In this document: positions 1 through 5,920 of the stretch, piece after piece
How positions within the stretch are numbered: the stretch's first letter is position 1
How the letters are laid out: each line of letters begins with the position of its first letter
Origin: an uncultured Collinsella sp.
Lineage (GTDB): Bacteria > Actinomycetota > Coriobacteriia > Coriobacteriales > Coriobacteriaceae
Direction: 5' to 3'
DNA: 11,481 bases
NCBI GenBank assembly: GCA_902470895.1
Contig: CABRID010000066.1
Span: 1 to 11,481 of the forward strand
The notes under the pieces: generated by a model
The model's database searches: none
What the model saw: only the letters and a program-made list of their open reading frames with translations
What the model was told of the DNA's origin: nothing
Translations under genes and position numbers: made by a program

Positions 1-407
1 GGGAGATCGTCGGCCACTCCGCCGGGCCCAGGAAGGACGCCCGGCTGGTCAAGTCGGCGTTCGCGACGCTCTCCTTCCCCATCTCGGACATCGAGGTCTT
101 CCACACGGACCGCGGCAGCGAGTTCGACAACGCCGAGATCGACCTGATGCTCGAGGCCTTCGGCATTGAGAGGTCGCTGTCGGCCAAGGGCTGCCCCTAC
201 GACAACGCCGTCGACGAGTCGACCAACAGGATACTGAAGGCCGAGCTCGTCCACCGCGAGACGTTCGGCACGACGCGCGAGCTCCGGGCCAAGCTCTCGG
301 ACTACGTGCACTGGTACAACAACTTCAGGATCCACTCGACGCTGGGCTACATGTCTCCGGTCGAGTTCAGGGAGGCGGGGCTGTCCCTCCCGGAATCGTC
401 CAAATAG
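1..407 (+). CDS. IS3-family transposase (OrfB), C-terminal part
   Basis: This is the 3' part of an integrase-type (rve, DDE) transposase; the reading frame is open from position 3 and is cut only by the window edge. The protein has the IS3 hallmark HTDRGSEF with a catalytic Asp, then, after exactly 35 residues, the catalytic Glu in DNAVDES, giving the D(35)E spacing of the family. The C-terminus has the typical WYNNFRIHSTLGYMSP block. It ends with TAG at 405-407. The first catalytic Asp, the N-terminal HTH part and any OrfA lie outside the window. The right terminal repeat should lie shortly after the stop. A stretch near 409-429 whose complement begins TGATAGGATGG could be it, but the left end is not available for comparison. 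It is not obviously linked to the metabolic genes downstream. Confidence 0.9.
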   Translation, partial: EIVGHSAGPRKDARLVKSAFATLSFPISDIEVFHTDRGSEFDNAEIDLMLEAFGIERSLSAKGCPYDNAVDESTNRILKAELVHRETFGTTRELRAKLSDYVHWYNNFRIHSTLGYMSPVEFREAGLSLPESSK

Positions 408-586
408 GTGTTGCCAATCCATCCTATCAGCCGTCGGGGGCGGCGCGTCCCGCGCCGGCAGCACCCAACAGGCCCTCTCGGGGGCAGGGACGTTCGGCCG
501 TGCGCGGGCGCCCGGTCGGCGGCCCGTTCTGGGCGCGCCTCAATCGTAGCCCGAGACGGGCCCGGGCTGACAATTTCGACTGTAAT
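408..586. other. GC-rich non-coding stretch after the IS
   Basis: I see no convincing gene here. It probably contains the right end of the insertion sequence. Two short hairpins are visible: CGGCGCG/CGCGCCG with a 3-nt loop at 441-457, and AGCCCG/CGGGCT at 548-568. The small open frame at 408-602 starts right after the transposase stop, has no recognisable domain and runs into the repeat at 587, so I do not call it. Confidence 0.5.
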
Positions 587-819
587 GGACGTTCCTGAAT
601 GACTAGTCGTTTAAGAACGTCCCCAACGACTAAGCTCTTGACAAGCGCGGAAACGTCGCTGGTTGAGCATAAGTCGGCGAAAACGCCCCTAGGCGAGCAA
701 GGTGACGTGAAAGAGGAGGGAAGCGTACTTCGGTACGCGACCGACGATTGAACGTCAGATTGCCGCTTAGGGGCGTTTGCAGCGTCGAGCCGTTACGCGG
801 TTTGGTAAAACCGCGTAAC
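587..819 (+). repeat. Structured intergenic repeat A, copy 1 (possible ncRNA)
   Basis: This matches a second copy at 9054-9300 in module order. Modules are: a near-perfect palindrome at 587-622 with centre ACTAGT, followed by ACGACTA to 632; hairpin P1 at 656-661/675-680 around GGTTGAGCATAA; long stem P2 at 681-695/764-778 (15 bp with one G-T pair); P3 with CAA/TTG, a GG/GA internal loop and TGACGT/ACGTCA (698-708/752-762); a UUCG-capped hairpin P4 at 723-738; and a 12-bp tail hairpin at 792-819 with loop GGTA. P2 and P4 differ in sequence from copy 2 but still pair. No open frame explains it. It lies 3' of the GntR gene on the opposite strand. No T-run follows the tail hairpin, so it is not a standard plus-strand terminator. 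Confidence 0.8.
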
Positions 820-826
820 CAAAGGA

Positions 827-864
827 GCAGCGTCGACCGATCCGCCGTTCGTTAGAACGGCGGA
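827..864. repeat. Duplicated tail module with a different hairpin
   Basis: The 10-mer GCAGCGTCGA that precedes the tail hairpin of repeat A (779-788) recurs at 827-836. It is again followed by a perfect hairpin, here TCCGCCGTTC/GAACGGCGGA (841-850/855-864) with loop GTTA. This looks like a second, divergent tail attached to copy 1; copy 2 has none. It ends 8 bp from the GntR stop codon, so it may also stabilise or end that transcript, although no T-run follows on the minus strand. Confidence 0.6.
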
Positions 865-871
865 ACCAACC

Positions 872-1591
872 CTACATCACCATAACGTAGCGCGATCCCA
901 CGTAGTACTGCTTACCCATCAGGACCGGCTCGCCATTGGGGCCGATAAAGCCGGCACGCAGGTTGAGCAGTGGATCGTGCGGAGCAATGCCCAACTCGGC
1001 CGCCTGCTCGGTATTGGCACGAACGGCCTCGACCGTGCGGTAGCCAACCGAGACAATCGGCGTTCCGCCAACACGCTCGACCTCGGCAAAAATCGACTTG
1101 TCCTCAAGATCGGCCGTCAACAGCTCACGGTAGGCGTCAAACGGCACAAAGATGTTCTCCTCAAAAATGGGCTCGCCGTCGGCCGTACGCACGCGCTTGA
1201 TGTGCAGCAGCAGCGCGTCCTTCTGCAGGCCAAAGAACTCCATCTCGTTTTGACGTGCCGGCACAATCTGGCGATCGACCACATGCGCGCCCGCCTTCAT
1301 GTCATTATCGGCACACAGCGCGGTAAACGTCTGCAGCGTCGAAGCGTGGAACTGGCGGTTGATGTGCGGCGTGGAGACAAAGGTGCCACGGCCCTGCTGC
1401 TTAACCAGGTAGCCATCGGAGCACAGCTCCTCGACGGCGCGGCGCACCGTAATGCGGCTCACGTCGTACTGCTCGGCTAGCTCAAGCTCGGACGGAATAC
1501 GCTCCTTGGGTGCATAAACACCTTTCTCGATCGCGTCCTTGATTTCGTCATAAATCTGCTGGTAAAGCGGTGCATTTTTGGGCGTAGGCAT
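872..1591 (-). CDS. GntR/UTRA (HutC-type) transcriptional regulator, GntR-1
   Basis: This 239-residue protein has the usual length and layout of the HutC subfamily. An N-terminal winged helix-turn-helix spans about residues 8-72 (PSELELAEQYDVSRITVRRA, then the wing motif QGRGTFV), followed by a UTRA effector domain from about 85 to 235 that normally senses a phosphorylated sugar or related metabolite. The start is ATG at 1591 with a weak purine stretch (AAGAG) about 12 nt upstream. An ACGT-N5-ACGT palindrome sits 38-50 bp upstream of the start, and the same motif lies in front of the PTS operon and near the EamA gene. I infer that this protein is autoregulated and controls those genes, probably as a repressor relieved by an imported sugar phosphate. 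The family call is firm; the effector and targets are inferred. Confidence 0.93.
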   Translation of the reverse strand: MPTPKNAPLYQQIYDEIKDAIEKGVYAPKERIPSELELAEQYDVSRITVRRAVEELCSDGYLVKQQGRGTFVSTPHINRQFHASTLQTFTALCADNDMKAGAHVVDRQIVPARQNEMEFFGLQKDALLLHIKRVRTADGEPIFEENIFVPFDAYRELLTADLEDKSIFAEVERVGGTPIVSVGYRTVEAVRANTEQAAELGIAPHDPLLNLRAGFIGPNGEPVLMGKQYYVGSRYVMVM

Positions 1592-1628
1592 ATCTAATCA
1601 CTCTTATCGAAATATTGAAATAACTAAT

Positions 1629-1641
1629 ACGTATATAACGT
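1629..1641. promoter_or_regulatory. Candidate GntR-1 operator, upstream of its own gene
   Basis: The sequence ACGTATATAACGT is a 13-bp palindrome of the form ACGT-N5-ACGT with an AT-only core. On the minus strand it is followed immediately by TATTAG, a plausible -10 box overlapping its last T. The PTS promoter has the same arrangement (motif, then TATAAT). Binding by GntR-1 is inferred. Confidence 0.55.
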
Positions 1642-1683
1642 CTAGTTTCATGTTACCTCATATTGATAAAACGATACACCCTC

Positions 1684-1716
1684 CCTACCAAAAAGCGACA
1701 GCTTCATTTTGGTAGG
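1684..1716 (+). other. Inverted repeat with trailing T-run
   Basis: CCTACCAAAA (1684-1693) pairs with TTTTGGTAGG (1707-1716) over 10 bp with a 13-nt loop, followed on the plus strand by TTTT (1717-1720). It resembles an intrinsic terminator for plus-strand transcription, although no plus-strand gene precedes it nearby. It could instead be a regulatory palindrome upstream of GntR-1. The role is unresolved. Confidence 0.4.
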
Positions 1717-1734
1717 TTTTATCTGGGCAAACGA

Positions 1735-1770
1735 GAGCCCCTCGAAAGCAACGAGGCTTTCGCGGGGCTC
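1735..1770 (-). terminator. Hairpin terminator downstream of the YitT gene
   Basis: GAGCCCC-T-CGAAAGC (1735-1749) pairs with GCTTTCG-C-GGGGCTC (1756-1770): two 7-bp blocks around one mismatch, with loop AACGAG. On the minus strand it is followed by TCGTTT, a weak T-rich tail. It lies about 42 bp past the YitT stop, which fits the end of that transcript. Confidence 0.6.
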
Positions 1771-1811
1771 AAGCGGGCAGGATCACGCCGGGCCGGCAAA
1801 ATGCCAATACC

Positions 1812-2819
1812 CTACTTGCCGTCGTCCTGCTGAAGGCTGTCCTGCTCGCAGAGGCGCGCCCGCCTGTTGGCCATACGTGCGGGCTTGTCAGGATCGGGAA
1901 CGGCCGTGGGCATGGGCTCGTCGACATGACCGCCCCACCAGCCGCCCACAAAGTCGAGCGTGTGGAACACGTTGATCACGGCGCCGGGATCAATGTCGCA
2001 CACCAGCTTGATGATGTCCTGGCTCTCGTAGGTCGAGACAACGGCGTGCAGCAGGTACATCTTTTCGCGGCTGTATCCGCCGATGACCTCGGCGCAGCTA
2101 ATGCCGTGCTGAAAATGGTCAACATAGGCGGTCATGACCTCGTCTGCCTTGCGCGTCGTGATCTGCAGCGTCACGCGGTCGTAGCGACGATAGAAACTGT
2201 CGATGGTCTTGGTCGAAATAAACTGGAACACGATGGAGTACGCCGCATTGTCCCAGCCAAACATAAAGCCAAAGATCGCCAGGATAAAGCAGTTGAAACC
2301 AAAAATGACGCCCCAGATAGTCTTGCCCGTGTGGTTGGAGACCCACAGCGCGATAAAGTCGGTGCCGCCGGTGGATGCGCCGGACTTTAGCGCGATGGCA
2401 GCGCCCAGACCCGAGACCACGCCGCCAAAAATGATGAGCATGATCTTGTCGCCCAAAAACGGAGCAAAGTGAAAGATGTTGAGGAACAGCGATGAGAGCA
2501 CGACCTGCATCATCGAGAAGATGACGAAGCGCTTGCTAATGCCGCTCCAGCATAAGAGTGCCACGGGGATGTTGAGCGCGAGCATACCGAGCGAGATGTC
2601 GATGTGGACGCCGCCGAGCGAGGTAACGCGATCGAGTAGGACCGCGACGCCGGTGAGACCGCTCGGAAGCAGGTCGGCGGGTTGAATGAACGCCTGGATC
2701 AGAAATGTCTGGAGAACGGCAGAAATGGTGACCGCCACGGCGGTAATGGCGCGGCGGACGATGGTGAGGCGGCCGAGCACGAGCACGCGGTCCGTGAGCT
2801 GTTCGATGGCGTTCGCCAC
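1812..2819 (-). CDS. YitT-family membrane protein (DUF161 plus DUF2179)
   Basis: This 335-residue protein matches the YitT architecture. An N-terminal membrane part has several hydrophobic segments and the conserved QAFIQPADLLPSGLTGVA and SGASTGGTDFIALW blocks. A soluble C-terminal DUF2179-type domain follows from about residue 215 (RVTLQITTRKADEVM to DIDPGAVINVFH). The start is GTG at 2819, chosen because AAGGGAG lies 7 nt upstream. The protein ends in a charged, Pro-rich tail of about 35 residues (PMPTAVPDPDKPARM and on) that looks longer than usual for the family. Its biochemical function is not established; I do not assign a substrate. It has its own extended -10 promoter and a following hairpin, so it is probably a single-gene unit between the two regulated sugar-gene blocks. 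Confidence 0.88.
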   Translation of the reverse strand: MANAIEQLTDRVLVLGRLTIVRRAITAVAVTISAVLQTFLIQAFIQPADLLPSGLTGVAVLLDRVTSLGGVHIDISLGMLALNIPVALLCWSGISKRFVIFSMMQVVLSSLFLNIFHFAPFLGDKIMLIIFGGVVSGLGAAIALKSGASTGGTDFIALWVSNHTGKTIWGVIFGFNCFILAIFGFMFGWDNAAYSIVFQFISTKTIDSFYRRYDRVTLQITTRKADEVMTAYVDHFQHGISCAEVIGGYSREKMYLLHAVVSTYESQDIIKLVCDIDPGAVINVFHTLDFVGGWWGGHVDEPMPTAVPDPDKPARMANRRARLCEQDSLQQDDGK

Positions 2820-2864
2820 GGAGGCTCCCTTCGAAGGCAGATGTAGTTGTGGGGCATGCCCGCG

Positions 2865-2873
2865 ATTGTAGCA
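2865..2873 (-). promoter_or_regulatory. Extended -10 promoter for the YitT gene
   Basis: The minus strand reads TGCTACAAT, an extended -10 (TGN plus TACAAT), about 46 nt before the GTG start. A TTGAAG lies 20 bp upstream, too far for a standard -35, which fits an extended -10 promoter. Confidence 0.45.
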
Positions 2874-2958
2874 TGGAGCGTGCGGGGGCGCTTCAATTCA
2901 CCCTCTCTCGACAACCAAAACGGGACCAGCAACCCCCACGACCAAAGGGCTAAATTCC

Positions 2959-3077
2959 AAGTGAGTAGACTTTTTACGATCTGCCGAGCACACCCAAAAC
3001 AGCCACCTCTGTGACCTGCGGTTTTACTAGAGCAGATGCACTTTGTGCTCGGCCTGCGCCAAAAAGTCTACTCACTT
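2959..3077. repeat. MITE-like hairpin element, repeat B copy 1
   Basis: The element is bounded by a perfect 17-bp inverted repeat, AAGTGAGTAGACTTTTT (2959-2975) and its complement (3061-3077). A second inner inverted repeat follows, GCCGAGCACA (2983-2992) and TGTGCTCGGC (3044-3053), so the whole 119 bp can fold on itself. GGGCT (2948-2952) and AGCCC (3078-3082) extend the symmetry outside. The left half and the loop motif CACCTCTGTGACCTGC recur at 11376-11436. It carries no gene and I see no clear target-site duplication. Its T-runs on both strands could also make it act as a bidirectional terminator between the HAD and YitT genes. Confidence 0.75.
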
Positions 3078-3174
3078 AGCCCGAATCGAAGCCAAACGGA
3101 TCAAAATCGAAACCAAATTGAGCCAGTCCACCGCAAAAAACGTTTGAACCCGTGCTTCTCGCGGCGGATTGACA

Positions 3175-3804
3175 CTACAAAGCGGCCAAAATGTCGGTCA
3201 GATTATCAATAACGGCATCGGCTCGCGATTGATCGAGGTTGACGCCCTCGTGCGGGCGCAGTGCCAGGACGCGGGCGCCGGAACGTTTGCCAGCCTCGAT
3301 GCCCAAAGGCGAGTCCTCGATAACCAGGCACTCGGTAGGCTCCACACCCAGCGCCTCCATGGCACGCAGGTAGATCTCGGGGTCGGGCTTAAACGCACTG
3401 CACTCGTGACCGCTGATGGTGTAGTCCAGCACGTCGGCGATACCGGCAATCCCCACCAGCTCGTCAATGAGCTCGCGATAGGACGAGCTTGCGATGGCGC
3501 ACTTCACGCCGCGCTCGTGCAGCTTGCGCATCACCGGCTCCGTCTGCTCGTTGAGCAGCTCGGCATACGGAACGGGATGGTCTGGGCTGTAGACCTGCTT
3601 GTACTCCACGCGCAGGCGCTCGCGCAGCTCAACATCGTCAGGTACCAGCGACTTCCAAATGGCGGGCTCGTTAGACCCCGAAAGATCGGGGATCTCGTCA
3701 AAGTGAAAGCCCTTCTCTTCCATAAACGCCACGCGACGACGGTTGTAAAACCACTCGGTATCGACCAGCACGCCGTCCATGTCAAACAGCACTGCCTTGA
3801 TCAT
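3175..3804 (-). CDS. HAD-superfamily sugar phosphatase or beta-phosphoglucomutase-like protein
   Basis: This 209-residue protein carries all four HAD motifs: DMDGVLVDTE with nucleophile Asp8 and Asp10, ASSS at 105-108, Lys139 in FKPDPE, and Glu163-Asp164 in IEDSPLGIEAG. The helical cap between motifs I and II places it among subclass IA enzymes (phosphoglycolate phosphatase, beta-phosphoglucomutase, small sugar phosphatases); these cannot be told apart here. The start is ATG at 3804, because AAAGGAG lies 7 nt upstream; a longer reading from 3852 would run through the terminator hairpin. It follows SIS-1 on the same strand, and an intrinsic terminator ends only about 20 nt before its start. 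Expression therefore probably depends on read-through from the PTS-SIS operon. A role in dephosphorylating an intermediate or overflow product of that pathway is inferred. Confidence 0.9.
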   Translation of the reverse strand: MIKAVLFDMDGVLVDTEWFYNRRRVAFMEEKGFHFDEIPDLSGSNEPAIWKSLVPDDVELRERLRVEYKQVYSPDHPVPYAELLNEQTEPVMRKLHERGVKCAIASSSYRELIDELVGIAGIADVLDYTISGHECSAFKPDPEIYLRAMEALGVEPTECLVIEDSPLGIEAGKRSGARVLALRPHEGVNLDQSRADAVIDNLTDILAAL

Positions 3805-3824
3805 ACGTATCTCCTTTCGATAGC

Positions 3825-3857
3825 AAAAAAGGGGATGGGGCACAAACCCCATCCCCT
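3825..3857 (-). terminator. Intrinsic terminator between SIS-1 and HAD
   Basis: The perfect 11-bp stem AGGGGATGGGG/CCCCATCCCCT (3830-3840/3847-3857, loop CACAAA) is followed on the minus strand by six Ts (3830 to 3825). This is a strong rho-independent terminator. It lies 33 bp after the SIS-1 stop and about 20 bp before the HAD start, with room only for the HAD ribosome binding site. Confidence 0.9.
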
Positions 3858-3890
3858 CTCAATCAACCCGTAAGGTCTACTTACTTGTGA

Positions 3891-4874
3891 TTAGTAGGAA
3901 AGCTTCCACATGTAGCGACGCATGGTCAGCGGGTGCTGACGGGCCTCGGCGATCTGGTTGCCGTACTCGCGCATAACGGCGAGGTGCAGCAGCGGGTTGA
4001 AGTAGGTGACGACGCTCGCGGGCACGGCGTCAGCCAGGCCGTAATCCTTGGAGTCGATCAGAGCGACCTTGGCGCCCATGCGCTCAAGGAAGGTGAGGGC
4101 GCGGGCGTCCATCGGACGGGTAGCGCCATCGGACATGAAGAAGACGTAGGGCTTGCCCTCGGTGGAAACCTCGAACGGGCCGTGGAAGTACTCGCCGGTG
4201 TTGTAGGCGGCGGCGTCGATCCACTGCATCTCGGTGAACAGGAAGGCGGCGTGAGAGTAAGCCATCTTCTCGGAGGCACCAGAGGCCATGAAGTAAATCA
4301 TCTTGTCGTCCTTGAAGTCCTCAGCGAACTTCTTGGCGAGCTTCTTGCAGTGCTGAGCGGCGTTCTCGCAGAGCTCGAAGACGTTGGTAAGGCCGGTGAT
4401 CATGTCCTCGTAGTGGTCATAGCCCTCGGTCTGCTGAAGGATCTCGACAGCAAGAGCGATGGCGTAGCCGGGCTTCTCGCACTTGGCAGCGAAGTTGGCG
4501 TGGAAGCCGTGAACGATGACGTAGTCAGCGTCGACGGTCAGAGCGGAGCCAGCCTTGTTGGTGAGGGAGACGACCGGGCAGTTGTGCTTCTTGGCGGTCT
4601 TGTTGGCCTCGACGGTCTCGGGCGTGGAGCCACCGAGGGAGCAGGTGATCACGAAGGTGTGCTCGTTGACCCAGGAGGGCGTGTCGTAGTTGAACTCGTT
4701 AGCGGTGAAGATCTGAACGTTCAGCTTGTCCGTGTTGTTGGCCAGGAAGTACTTGGCGGGGTACAGGTCGGACATGGAAGCACCGCAGCCGACGAAGGCG
4801 ACGCTGTGGATCTCGTGGTTGGACAGGACGTCAGCGACGATCTGCTTAGGGAGGTTAAGGTCGATCTCGTACAT
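3891..4874 (-). CDS. SIS-domain sugar-phosphate deglycase/isomerase, FrlB/GfrF-like (SIS-1)
   Basis: This 327-residue protein has two SIS domains in the layout of the FrlB/FraB/GfrE/GfrF group, which split 6-phosphorylated sugar-amine conjugates such as fructoselysine-6-phosphate into glucose-6-phosphate and the amine. The phosphate-binding segments are VGCGASMSDLYPAKY (28-42) and SLGGSTPET (79-87). The catalytic pair of this fold, Glu215 and His231 in GEYFHGPFE, has the 16-residue spacing also seen in FrlB and in the GlmS isomerase domain. The C-terminus TMRRYMWKLSY resembles the RRYY ending of FrlB. The start is ATG at 4874, because AAAGGA lies 9 nt upstream; ATG at 4883 abuts that site and the reading from 4973 has no such signal. 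It follows the PTS genes and is probably co-transcribed. The length argues against AgaS (about 380 residues). The exact substrate is inferred, and a plain sugar-phosphate isomerase or deaminase remains possible. Confidence 0.85.
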   Translation of the reverse strand: MYEIDLNLPKQIVADVLSNHEIHSVAFVGCGASMSDLYPAKYFLANNTDKLNVQIFTANEFNYDTPSWVNEHTFVITCSLGGSTPETVEANKTAKKHNCPVVSLTNKAGSALTVDADYVIVHGFHANFAAKCEKPGYAIALAVEILQQTEGYDHYEDMITGLTNVFELCENAAQHCKKLAKKFAEDFKDDKMIYFMASGASEKMAYSHAAFLFTEMQWIDAAAYNTGEYFHGPFEVSTEGKPYVFFMSDGATRPMDARALTFLERMGAKVALIDSKDYGLADAVPASVVTYFNPLLHLAVMREYGNQIAEARQHPLTMRRYMWKLSY

Positions 4875-5073
4875 CTGACACATTCCTTTCGATTTTTGCG
4901 GCGCCACATTGCCGGGCGCTCGCAGGGTTACCGTGGTTTGGACCGAGTCGCCGGTCCGTTGAGGATGCGACAAGGGGACTGTCCCATTGTCGCATTTTGG
5001 GGATGGAAGCCTGCCTGGGGTATGGGATGCCAGGCAGGCCCCCGGGGGAAAGCGGTTAGGCGCTTGGTCGCGA
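4875..5073 (-). other. IID to SIS-1 spacer with three hairpins
   Basis: This spacer of about 200 nt carries no gene. Read on the plus strand it has GGACCG/CGGTCC (4940-4957); a 9-bp ATGCGACAA/TTGTCGCAT stem (4965-4973/4987-4995) continued inward by GGGA/TCCC; and a perfect 10-bp GCCTGCCTGG/CCAGGCAGGC stem (5009-5018/5030-5039). The last lies 34 nt past the IID stop on the minus strand but lacks a good T-run. I see no promoter or operator before SIS-1. The hairpins may be processing or partial termination sites that set SIS-1 output relative to the PTS. Confidence 0.6.
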
Positions 5074-5907
5074 CTAGGCCAGAATGCCGGCCGCGGAGAG
5101 GGCGATGCCGCCCACGATGGCGATCACGAGAAGCCAACCGGTGTTGACGTTCTTCTTGATGAGCCAGTACATAAGGCCGGTGAGGCCAAGGGAGATCATC
5201 TGGGGCATCATGCCGTCCAGGATGTCCTGGATAACGACGGTGCCCTCAGCGAACTGCAGCGGGGTGGTGGCGCCGATCAGCGTGGCGATCATGCCGCCCA
5301 CGGACATAAGACCCACGATGCCGCAGACATACATGAGCTTCTCCATGAGGTCGCCGCCCTGAAGCTTGCTCAGGTACTCGTGGCCGCCCTGATAGCCCAT
5401 CTTGGCGGCGAACCAAGTAATCAGCACAGAGGGGACGATGGAGATGAGCATGGCCAGGATCGGGCCCATGATGGAGCCCTGCTGAGCCAGCTGAACGCCC
5501 AAGCCAAAGGCGATAACGCGGATGGTGCCCTGGAAGAAGGAGTCACCGATGCCGGAAAGCGGGCCCATAAGGGAGGTCTTGACCGCGTTGATCGAATCGG
5601 GATCGAAGTTCTCGGGATCCTTGGCGTACTCCTCCTCCATGGAGGCGGTGAGGCCCAGGATAAAGGCGCTCGTCTGCGGGGTGCAGTTGTAGAACGCCAT
5701 GTGACGGTGGTAAGCCTCTTTCTTAGCAGCGAGCTGCTTGGGGTCGGACTCGTCCGGATAGAGGCGATCGAGCGTGGGAACCATGCCGTAGAGGAAGCCC
5801 ATGTTCATCTGACGCTCGTAGTTCCAAGAGGCCTGGATGGCCCAGGAGCGCCAGAAGAACTGGCTGACCTTCTTGTTCAGGGACACGTCCTTGGTTGCGG
5901 TTGCCAT
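5074..5907 (-). CDS. PTS mannose/fructose/sorbose-family IID component
   Basis: This 277-residue membrane subunit works with IIC to carry the sugar across the inner membrane while the IIB domain phosphorylates it. The N-terminal signature FFWRSWAIQASWNYERQMN (about 17-35) followed by GFLYGMVPTL is diagnostic for EIID. A family-typical block follows later (LMGPLSGIGDSFFQGTIR), and hydrophobic segments fill the C-terminal third, ending GGIALSAAGILA. The start is ATG at 5907, chosen because AGGAGG lies 8 nt upstream; the longer reading from 6024 overlaps IIC and has no such site. It starts 13 bp after the IIC stop, so the two are clearly co-transcribed and probably translationally coupled. Confidence 0.95.
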   Translation of the reverse strand: MATATKDVSLNKKVSQFFWRSWAIQASWNYERQMNMGFLYGMVPTLDRLYPDESDPKQLAAKKEAYHRHMAFYNCTPQTSAFILGLTASMEEEYAKDPENFDPDSINAVKTSLMGPLSGIGDSFFQGTIRVIAFGLGVQLAQQGSIMGPILAMLISIVPSVLITWFAAKMGYQGGHEYLSKLQGGDLMEKLMYVCGIVGLMSVGGMIATLIGATTPLQFAEGTVVIQDILDGMMPQMISLGLTGLMYWLIKKNVNTGWLLVIAIVGGIALSAAGILA

Positions 5908-5920
5908 AGTGTGTTCCTCC

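Noticed and set aside
408..602. Small Arg-rich open frame after the transposase
   Set aside because: It starts immediately after the transposase stop with no ribosome site, ends inside repeat A and shows no recognisable protein feature.
587..632. H-type pseudoknot from interleaved inverted repeats (GGACGTTC/GAACGTCC and TAGTCGTT/AACGACTA)
   Set aside because: The order A-B-A'-B' fits a pseudoknot, but only 2 nt would have to span an 8-bp stem, which is too short. A simple long palindrome or two competing hairpins explains it better.
790..819. Tail hairpin of repeat A as a rho-independent terminator
   Set aside because: The stem is perfect (12 bp) but neither strand has a following T-run in either copy.
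3120..3174. Terminator directly after the HAD stop
   Set aside because: A run of six Ts exists on the minus strand (3136-3141), but the only stem nearby has a loop of about 26 nt; the support is too weak to list.
3805..3852. Longer HAD start at 3852
   Set aside because: It would translate part of the intrinsic terminator; AAAGGAG points to ATG 3804, and motif I then sits at residue 8 as is usual.
4875..4973. N-terminal extension of SIS-1 starting at 4973
   Set aside because: There is no ribosome site at 4973, and the extension runs through the spacer with no similarity to the family. AAAGGA points to ATG 4874.
3933..5147. Long plus-strand open frame (404 codons) opposite SIS-1 and IID
   Set aside because: It is antisense to two clear genes, has low-complexity Gly/Val/Leu/Glu composition and no domain; it is a by-product of codon bias in the minus-strand genes. 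The same holds for plus-strand frames at 5837-6751, 6905-7708 and 9348-10322.
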